64,000 nucleotides of DNA from CAZNPW01 sp964575185. Its GTDB lineage: Bacteria > Pseudomonadota > Alphaproteobacteria > Rhodobacterales > Rhodobacteraceae. Position numbers and translations under genes: made by a program. The notes beneath the pieces are model-generated. The model was given only the letters and a program-made list of their open reading frames with translations. It had not been told where the DNA came from and made no database searches. The stretch is taken from NCBI GenBank assembly GCA_964575185.1, contig CAZNPW010000004.1, forward strand, positions 36,861 to 100,860. The letters are read 5' to 3'. Positions 59,044 through 64,000 of the stretch are shown piece by piece; position 1 is the first letter of the stretch, and each line of letters begins with the position of its first letter.

Positions 59044-60389
59044 CCGACGCCGCCCTTGCCTCGCCGCCCGCGCGGCCCGGAGCGTCGATCATCGGTGTCA
59101 GCGACGCGATGCGCCGCCGCCGCGCCGCCGAGACGCGGTTCCGCATCTATGGCCTGGGCGCGGTCGTCATCAGCCTCGCCACGCTCGTCGTCATGCTCTG
59201 GACGATCTTTTCGGACGGCGTCGGCGCCTTCCGGCAGACCGTGCTCGACTTCCCCGTGGCGCTGGACGCGACCGTCCTCGACCCCGCGGGCAACCGCGAC
59301 GCGGCCGAGATGGCGAAGGTCACGACCATCGGCTACGGCCGGGTGCTCGCCGCGGCGCTGGTGGCCGAGGTGCGGGCGCGCGGCTATGACGTGCCCGGCC
59401 TGACCGACGAGATGATCGGCGACATGATCAGCCGCGAGGCCCCGGCGCAGCTGCGCGACGCCGTGCTGGCCAACCCCGCGATGGTCGGCGCCACGATCCC
59501 CGTGCAGGCGCTGGCGATGGGCCGGATCGACGGCTACCTGAAGGGCCGCGTCACGATGGAAAGCGCCGTGCGCGACGGCAACGTCACGCCCGAACAGCTG
59601 CAGCTGACCGACCTGATGCGCGCCGACGGGCTGGTGACGATGCCGTTCAACTGGCTCCTGCTGACCTCCCCCGACGCCTCCGACCAGCGGCCCGAGGCCG
59701 CGGGGCTTGGCGTCGCGATCATCGGCTCGGCCTACCTCATGCTGATCGTGCTGGTGCTGTCGCTGCCCATCGGGATGGCCGCCAGCATCTACCTGGAGGA
59801 GTTCGCGCCGAAGAACCGCTGGACCGAGATCATCGAGGTCAACATCTCGAACCTCGCCGCCGTGCCGTCGATCGTCTACGGGATCCTCGCGCTCGCGATC
59901 TTCATCAACTTCATGCAGCTGCCGGTGTCGTCCTCGATCGTCGGCGGCCTCGCGCTGACGCTGCTGACGCTGCCCACGATCATCATCGCCACCCGCGCCA
60001 GCTTGCGCGCCGTGCCGCCGTCGATCCGCGATGCGGCCTTGGGGATCGGGGCGTCGAAGATGCAGATGGTGTTCCACCACGTCCTGCCGCTGGCCATGCC
60101 GGGGATCCTCACGGGCACGATCCTCGGCCTCGCGACCGCGCTGGGGGAGACCGCGCCCTTGCTGCTGATCGGCATGGTGGCCTTCGTCGACAACTTCCCC
60201 GCCGCCCCGCCGCAGGGCCTGCTCGACCCCGCCACCGCGCTGCCGGTGCAGGTCTTCGGCTGGTCGCAGCGCGCCGACCCCGCCTTCGTCGAGCGGGCCT
60301 CGGGCGCGATCATCGTGCTGCTGGGGTTCCTCATGATCATGAACATCGTCGCCATCCTGCTGCGCCGCAGGTTCGAGCGGCGGTGGTAG
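59040..60389 (+). CDS. pstA: phosphate ABC transporter permease PstA
   Basis: The second permease subunit. The 449 residues carry an N-terminal DUF3333-type domain with one membrane segment and a periplasmic region (to about 220), then the permease core: SAYLMLIVLVLSLPIGMAASIYLEE and the coupling region PPSIRDAALGIGASKMQMVFHHVLPLAMPG. The layout is the alphaproteobacterial long form. It is followed by pstB after 10 bases. Confidence 0.95.
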   Translation: MTDAALASPPARPGASIIGVSDAMRRRRAAETRFRIYGLGAVVISLATLVVMLWTIFSDGVGAFRQTVLDFPVALDATVLDPAGNRDAAEMAKVTTIGYGRVLAAALVAEVRARGYDVPGLTDEMIGDMISREAPAQLRDAVLANPAMVGATIPVQALAMGRIDGYLKGRVTMESAVRDGNVTPEQLQLTDLMRADGLVTMPFNWLLLTSPDASDQRPEAAGLGVAIIGSAYLMLIVLVLSLPIGMAASIYLEEFAPKNRWTEIIEVNISNLAAVPSIVYGILALAIFINFMQLPVSSSIVGGLALTLLTLPTIIIATRASLRAVPPSIRDAALGIGASKMQMVFHHVLPLAMPGILTGTILGLATALGETAPLLLIGMVAFVDNFPAAPPQGLLDPATALPVQVFGWSQRADPAFVERASGAIIVLLGFLMIMNIVAILLRRRFERRW

Positions 60390-60399
60390 GAGAGCGACA

Positions 60400-61194
60400 A
60401 TGGATGACCTGCGCATCGCGGAGCGGACGGTGGACACGGGCACGAAGATCAGCGCGCGCGGCGTGCAGGTGCATTACGGCGAGAAGCACGCGCTGAAGGA
60501 CGTGGACTGCGACATCCCCGACAAAATGGTGTCGGCCTTCATCGGCCCGTCGGGCTGCGGCAAGTCGACCTTCCTGCGCTGCCTGAACCGGATGAACGAC
60601 ACCGTGGCGTCCGCCCGCGTGTCGGGGAAGATCACGCTCGACGGCGAGGACATCTACGACAAGCGGGTGGATCCGGTGCAGCTGCGCGCCAAGGTCGGCA
60701 TGGTGTTCCAGAAACCGAACCCCTTCCCCAAGTCGATCTACGACAACGTGGCCTACGGCCCCCGCATCCACGGCCTGACGCGGTCGAAGGCCGAACTCGA
60801 CGCGATCGTCGAGGACAGCCTGAAGAAGGCCGCGCTCTGGGGCGAGGTGAAGGACCGCCTGGCCGACACCGGCACCGGCCTGTCGGGCGGCCAGCAGCAG
60901 CGGCTCTGCATCGCGCGCGCCATCGCCACGCACCCCGAGGTGCTGCTGATGGACGAGCCGTGCTCGGCGCTCGACCCCATCGCCACCGCGCAGATCGAGG
61001 AGCTGATCTCCGAAATCCGGTCGGAGTTCAGCGTGGTCATCGTCACCCACTCGATGCAGCAGGCGGCCCGCGTCAGCCAGCGCACGGCGTTCTTCCACCT
61101 CGGCAACCTCGTCGAATACGGCGAGACGGGGCAGATCTTCACCAACCCCAGGGACCCCCGGACCGAAAGCTACATCTCGGGCAGGATCGGCTGA
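60400..61194 (+). CDS. pstB: phosphate ABC transporter ATPase
   Basis: Hydrolyses ATP to drive phosphate import. The 264 residues show Walker A (GPSGCGKST), the Q-loop (GMVFQKPNPFPKSIYDNVAYGP, whose KPNPFPKSI is typical of PstB), the signature LSGGQQQRLCIARAIA, Walker B (VLLMDEPCSALDP) and the H-loop (VIVTHSMQQAARVS). One base separates its stop from the phoU start. Confidence 0.97.
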   Translation: MDDLRIAERTVDTGTKISARGVQVHYGEKHALKDVDCDIPDKMVSAFIGPSGCGKSTFLRCLNRMNDTVASARVSGKITLDGEDIYDKRVDPVQLRAKVGMVFQKPNPFPKSIYDNVAYGPRIHGLTRSKAELDAIVEDSLKKAALWGEVKDRLADTGTGLSGGQQQRLCIARAIATHPEVLLMDEPCSALDPIATAQIEELISEIRSEFSVVIVTHSMQQAARVSQRTAFFHLGNLVEYGETGQIFTNPRDPRTESYISGRIG

Positions 61195-61195
61195 C

Positions 61196-61894
61196 ATGAA
61201 CAACCACATCCTTTCGGCCTTCGACCGCGACCTCGAGGCGGTGCAGGCGCAGGTGATGAAGATGGGCGGGCTGGTCGAGCAGGCGCTGCTCGACGCGGCG
61301 CTCGCGCTCGAACAGCGCGACGAGGAGCTGGCCGAGCGCGTCCGCCGCGGCGATGCCGCCATCGACACGCTCGAGGAGCAGATCAACGCCGAATGCGCCC
61401 GCCTCATCGCGCTGCGCGCGCCGGTGTCGTCGGACCTGCGCACGGTGCTGACGGTCATCAAGATCGCGGGCAACCTGGAACGCTGCGGCGACTATGCCAA
61501 GAACCTGGCCAAGCGCACGCTGGTGCTGGCGCAGATGCAGCCGGTGGGGGGCAGCGCGGGGTCGATCCGCCGCCTGGCCAAGGCGGTGCAGCTTCTGCTG
61601 CGCGACGCGCTCGACGCCTACATCAAGCGCGACGAGGGCCTGGCCGCCGACGTGCGGATGCGCGACCGCGACGTGGACCAGATGTACAACGCGCTCTTCC
61701 GCGAGTTCATCACCCACATGATGGAGGACCCGCGCAACATCGGCGCGGCGATGCACCTGCATTTCATCGCCAAGAACATCGAGCGGGTGGGCGACCACGC
61801 GACGGGCATCGCCGAGCAGGTGATCTACCTCGTGACCGGCGCGCTTCCGGGCGAGGACCGCCCGAAGCAGGATTTCACCGGCCTGAAGGTGTAA
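61196..61894 (+). CDS. phoU: phosphate signalling protein PhoU
   Basis: Links Pst transport activity to PhoR and restrains PhoB when phosphate is plentiful. The 232-residue all-helical protein has the two PhoU repeats, with metal-binding signatures RVRRGDAAIDTLEEQINAEC and the second-repeat DVRMRDRDVDQMYNALFREF, and IKIAGNLERCGDYAKNLAKR / AKNIERVGDHATGIAEQVIY. It is in the operon between pstB and phoB, four bases before phoB. Confidence 0.96.
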   Translation: MNNHILSAFDRDLEAVQAQVMKMGGLVEQALLDAALALEQRDEELAERVRRGDAAIDTLEEQINAECARLIALRAPVSSDLRTVLTVIKIAGNLERCGDYAKNLAKRTLVLAQMQPVGGSAGSIRRLAKAVQLLLRDALDAYIKRDEGLAADVRMRDRDVDQMYNALFREFITHMMEDPRNIGAAMHLHFIAKNIERVGDHATGIAEQVIYLVTGALPGEDRPKQDFTGLKV

Positions 61895-61898
61895 GGTC

Positions 61899-62573
61899 AT
61901 GGCCCAGCCCACCGTCCTGCTGGTCGAGGACGAGCCCGCGCAGCGCGCCGTCCTGTCCTACAATCTCGAGGCCGAAGGCTTCCGCGTGACCGAGGCGCAG
62001 AACGGCGAGGAGGCGCTGCTGATGGTCGGCGAGGCCGCGCCGGACCTGATCCTTCTCGACTGGATGCTGCCCAACGTCAGCGGGATCGAGGTCTGCCGCC
62101 GCCTGAAGCTGCGGCCCGAAACGCGCGGCGTGCCGATCATCATGCTGTCGGCCCGATCCGAGGAGGTCGACCGCGTCCGTGGGCTGGAGACCGGGGCCGA
62201 CGACTACGTCATCAAGCCCTATTCGCTGGTGGAACTCATGGCCCGCGTCCGCGCCGCCCTGCGCCGGACGCGGCCCGCCACCGTCGGCGTGGTGCTGGAG
62301 TTCGCCGACATCCGGCTCGACCCCGAAAGCCACCGCGTCCACCGCGGGGGCGCGGAGGTGAAGCTCGGGCCGACCGAGTTCCGCCTCCTGTCGACCTTCA
62401 TGGAGAAGCCGGGCCGGGTCTGGAGCCGCGAGCAGCTTCTGGACCGCGTCTGGGGCCGCGACATCTATGTCGACACCCGCACGGTCGATGTCCACATCGG
62501 CCGCCTGAGGAAGGCGCTCGGGGGCGAGGACGTGCTGCGCACCGTCCGCGGCGCGGGGTACGCACTGGGGTGA
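61899..62573 (+). CDS. phoB: phosphate regulon response regulator PhoB
   Basis: Activates Pho genes when phosphorylated by PhoR. The 224 residues have a receiver domain (VLLVEDEPAQRAVL, phospho-acceptor Asp54 in ILLDWMLPN, Lys in DDYVIKPYS) and an OmpR-type winged helix (LGPTEFRLLSTFMEKPGRVW, DVHIGRLRKALGG). It is the last gene of the cluster, so the regulator and its own targets are co-transcribed and self-amplifying. It ends just before a run of hairpins. Confidence 0.97.
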   Translation: MAQPTVLLVEDEPAQRAVLSYNLEAEGFRVTEAQNGEEALLMVGEAAPDLILLDWMLPNVSGIEVCRRLKLRPETRGVPIIMLSARSEEVDRVRGLETGADDYVIKPYSLVELMARVRAALRRTRPATVGVVLEFADIRLDPESHRVHRGGAEVKLGPTEFRLLSTFMEKPGRVWSREQLLDRVWGRDIYVDTRTVDVHIGRLRKALGGEDVLRTVRGAGYALG

Positions 62574-62579
62574 GCGCCG

Positions 62580-62623
62580 GTCGGGGCCTCCGGCCCCGAC
62601 GCATCGCTCCAGTGGAGCGATGC
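62580..62623. terminator. two adjacent hairpins after phoB
   Basis: GTCGGGGCC-TCC-GGCCCCGAC (62580-62600) and GCATCGCTCC-AGT-GGAGCGATGC (62601-62623) are perfect stems of 9 and 10 bp with no base between them. They begin 7 bases past the phoB stop. Confidence 0.75.
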
Positions 62624-62746
62624 GAGGCGCGAACGCCCTTCGCGCAAGCGAAGGGCCGGGGCGCGAGGCGCGAACGCCCTTCGCGCAAGCGAAGGGCCGG
62701 GGCGCGAGGCGCGAACGCCCTTCGCGCAAGCGAAGGGCCGGGGCGC
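62624..62746. repeat. three perfect 41-bp tandem repeats, each with a hairpin
   Basis: Units at 62624-62664, 62665-62705 and 62706-62746 are identical. Each begins GAGGCGCGAACG, contains the hairpin CCCTTCGC-GCAA-GCGAAGGG (8-bp stem closed by a GNRA-type tetraloop) and ends CCGGGGCGC. Perfect identity implies recent duplication. It has no spacers and is not a CRISPR array. Confidence 0.9.
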
Positions 62747-62793
62747 GGCATGCGCTGCCTTTCCGCGCGCCTGCGCATGTCGGCACGGGCGAG

Positions 62794-62813
62794 GTCCCGG
62801 CCTCCGCCGGGAC
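62794..62813. terminator. hairpin after the sugar permease gene
   Basis: GTCCCGGC-CTCC-GCCGGGAC is a perfect 8-bp stem, 23 bases past the permease stop on the minus strand. It is the last hairpin of the run. Confidence 0.65.
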
Positions 62814-62836
62814 GCGGGGGCCTGGCGGACCGCCCC

Positions 62837-63754
62837 CTACTTCACCGCACCCGCCGCCATCCCCCTGATGATGAACCGTTCCAGCACGATCCCGATGACG
62901 ATCAGGGGCAGGATCGCGGCGAAGCTCAGCGCGGCCATCGACCACCAGGAGATGCCCTGCGAGCCGGTCTGCGAGGCCACCATCACCGGCAGCGTGTTGG
63001 CGCGGGTCGATGTCAGGAGCGCGGCGAAGAAGTATTCGTTCCAGGTCAGCACCAGGCTCAGGATGAAGGCCGCGACCATGCCGGGCAGGGCGATCGGCAG
63101 GATGATCGTCAGGAACGCCCCCCAGACCGACAGCCCGTCGACCAGCGCGGCCTCCTCGAGCTCGGTCGGGATCGATTCGAACTGATCCTTCATGATCCAG
63201 ATGACGATCGGCAGCACCGTCAGCGTATAAAGCAGGATCAGCCCCACCCGGCTGTCGAGCAGGTCGAGCTCGCGGTAGAGCACGAGGAACGGCAGCGCCA
63301 GCACCACCGGCGGCAGGATCAGCTGGCTGAGGAAGAAGAACGAGATGTCGTCGTTCCGCATCCAGCCGAAGCGGTAGCTGAACCGCGACAGCCCGTAGGC
63401 CGCGAGCGCGCCCAGCACGACGGCTAGGCCCGAGGCGCTGAAGGCGATGATGACGCTGTTCAGGAACCGCCGGAAGAACTCCGCCCGCGGCGTGCTCTCG
63501 CCCCCGATCGTGTCGGGCGAAAGCCCGAGCGCCCGCCAGCCGCGCCAGTCGGGCTGGTAGTCGACGAAGGGGATCAGGTTGCCCTGCATCACGTCGGGCG
63601 CGGCCTTGAAGCTCGTCGTGATGGTCCAGTAGATCGGGAACAGGCAGACCACCGCCCAGATGCACAGCGCGCCGTAGATGGCGATGCGGCTGGCCCACCA
63701 CTTGGCCTGGAAGGCGCGGTCGGCGGCGCTGTCGTGGAAGATCTGGGCCGTCAT
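62837..63754 (-). CDS. sugar-type ABC transporter permease, MalG-like
   Basis: An inner-membrane permease of 305 residues of the CUT1 carbohydrate type. Six membrane segments are visible, the first at IAIYGALCIWAVVCLFPIYW. The coupling (EAA) loop reads EEAALVDGLSVWGAFLTIIL PIALPG, near residue 205-230. A long periplasmic loop (FVDYQPDWRGWRALGLSPDT) after the first segment is typical of polyol or sugar systems such as SmoG/MalG. It follows the partner permease by 10 bases. The substrate cannot be told. Confidence 0.9.
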   Translation of the reverse strand: MTAQIFHDSAADRAFQAKWWASRIAIYGALCIWAVVCLFPIYWTITTSFKAAPDVMQGNLIPFVDYQPDWRGWRALGLSPDTIGGESTPRAEFFRRFLNSVIIAFSASGLAVVLGALAAYGLSRFSYRFGWMRNDDISFFFLSQLILPPVVLALPFLVLYRELDLLDSRVGLILLYTLTVLPIVIWIMKDQFESIPTELEEAALVDGLSVWGAFLTIILPIALPGMVAAFILSLVLTWNEYFFAALLTSTRANTLPVMVASQTGSQGISWWSMAALSFAAILPLIVIGIVLERFIIRGMAAGAVK

Positions 63755-63764
63755 GCGCCCCCCT

Positions 63765-64000
63765 TCACGTTCTCGGCCGCGTGTGGCGGGCCGCGAGCTT
63801 CATCAGCACCGTCATGCCGATCACGATGATGACGAGGTAGACCATCGCCAGGAGCGTCCCGTAGCCCACGTTCGACCGGTCGCGGTATTCGCGGAAGATG
63901 AAGCTCGTCACGGTATCCGTCGCGCCCCCCGGCCCGCCCGAGGTGACGGTGATGACGATGTCGGCGAGCTTCAGCTTGAAGATGATGCGGATCAGGATCG
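63765..64000 (-). CDS. sugar-type ABC transporter permease, MalF-like (partial)
   Basis: The 3' end only; the start lies beyond the window. Read from 64000 inward, it gives LKLADIVITVTSGGPGGATD and then TLLAMVYLVIIVIGMTVLMK, the last periplasmic loop and membrane segment of a MalF-type permease (the TSGGPGGATDT motif is typical), ending RHTRPRT. It is the upstream partner of the MalG-like gene. The binding protein and ATPase genes are presumably further on. Confidence 0.85.
   Translation of the reverse strand, partial: ILIRIIFKLKLADIVITVTSGGPGGATDTVTSFIFREYRDRSNVGYGTLLAMVYLVIIVIGMTVLMKLAARHTRPRT

Noticed and set aside
62624..62746. CRISPR array
   Set aside because: The 41-bp units are contiguous with no unique spacers, each is a hairpin, and no cas genes are present.

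Overview
The window is very GC-rich and densely packed, and its gene content points to a phototrophic member of the Rhodobacteraceae. The evidence is a bacteriochlorophyll gene block ordered bchFNBHLM-lhaA-puhABC-orf-acsF-puhE-hemA-cycA, with aerR-ppsR-bchG-bch2-bchP-idi diverging from it, together with Entner-Doudoroff genes, a B12-dependent ribonucleotide reductase and pst/pho genes of alphaproteobacterial type. AcsF is the oxygen-using cyclase, while BchL/N/B is the oxygen-sensitive dark-operative reductase. I do not assign a genus.

Layout. Positions 1-3067 hold a small unknown protein and an edd-eda operon (minus strand). Five 20-bp tandem repeats lie just upstream of edd. Positions 3345-7973 are a translation-related run: rRNA methyltransferase, PIN protein, prfA, prmC and a DUF4167 protein. 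Positions 8089-10596 hold a glutamine-amidotransferase-like protein followed by ureEFG without the urease structural genes. Positions 10710-33558 are the photosynthesis block in two divergent arms around a bchF/aerR control region with two TGT-N12-ACA sites of the PpsR/CrtJ type; a third such site abuts the bchG start codon. bchIDO, bchCXYZ, the crt genes and puf are not here, so the cluster must be split or continue elsewhere.

Positions 33652-36527 hold an exported hypothetical protein, a DUF533 protein and an EamA transporter. nrdJ (36958-40629) is preceded by paired NrdR-like boxes and DnaA-box-like sequences. Two insertion sequences abut each other at 40723-42611: an IS5-family (IS427-like) element and a decayed IS630 element whose end coincides with the stop codon of the penicillin-binding protein gene mrcA. 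Cell-envelope genes (mrcA, amiC, a capsule-type protein, an epimerase) and housekeeping genes (dgt, an A-type Fe-S carrier, a ThiE-like protein, trmJ, MFS and DsbA-like proteins, a sulfotransferase-like protein) fill 42611-55138. Positions 55320-62573 are phoR-pstSCAB-phoU-phoB with a triple Pho box before pstS. A run of six hairpins, three of them in perfect 41-bp tandem repeats, separates phoB from a convergent sugar-type ABC permease pair that runs off the window.

How it works together. HemA makes 5-aminolevulinate; BchH, BchM, AcsF, BchLNB, BchF, BchP and BchG carry tetrapyrrole to bacteriochlorophyll; Idi supplies isoprenoid for the phytyl tail; PuhA-C/E and LhaA build the reaction centre and antenna; a c2-type cytochrome carries electrons. 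PpsR and AerR presumably set expression by oxygen and light. Running through the intergenic spaces is a repeated element made of a GC hairpin, a GGAGTATTT or GGGATATTT core and a purine-rich tail, seen at eight sites. It is the most striking unexplained signal in the window.
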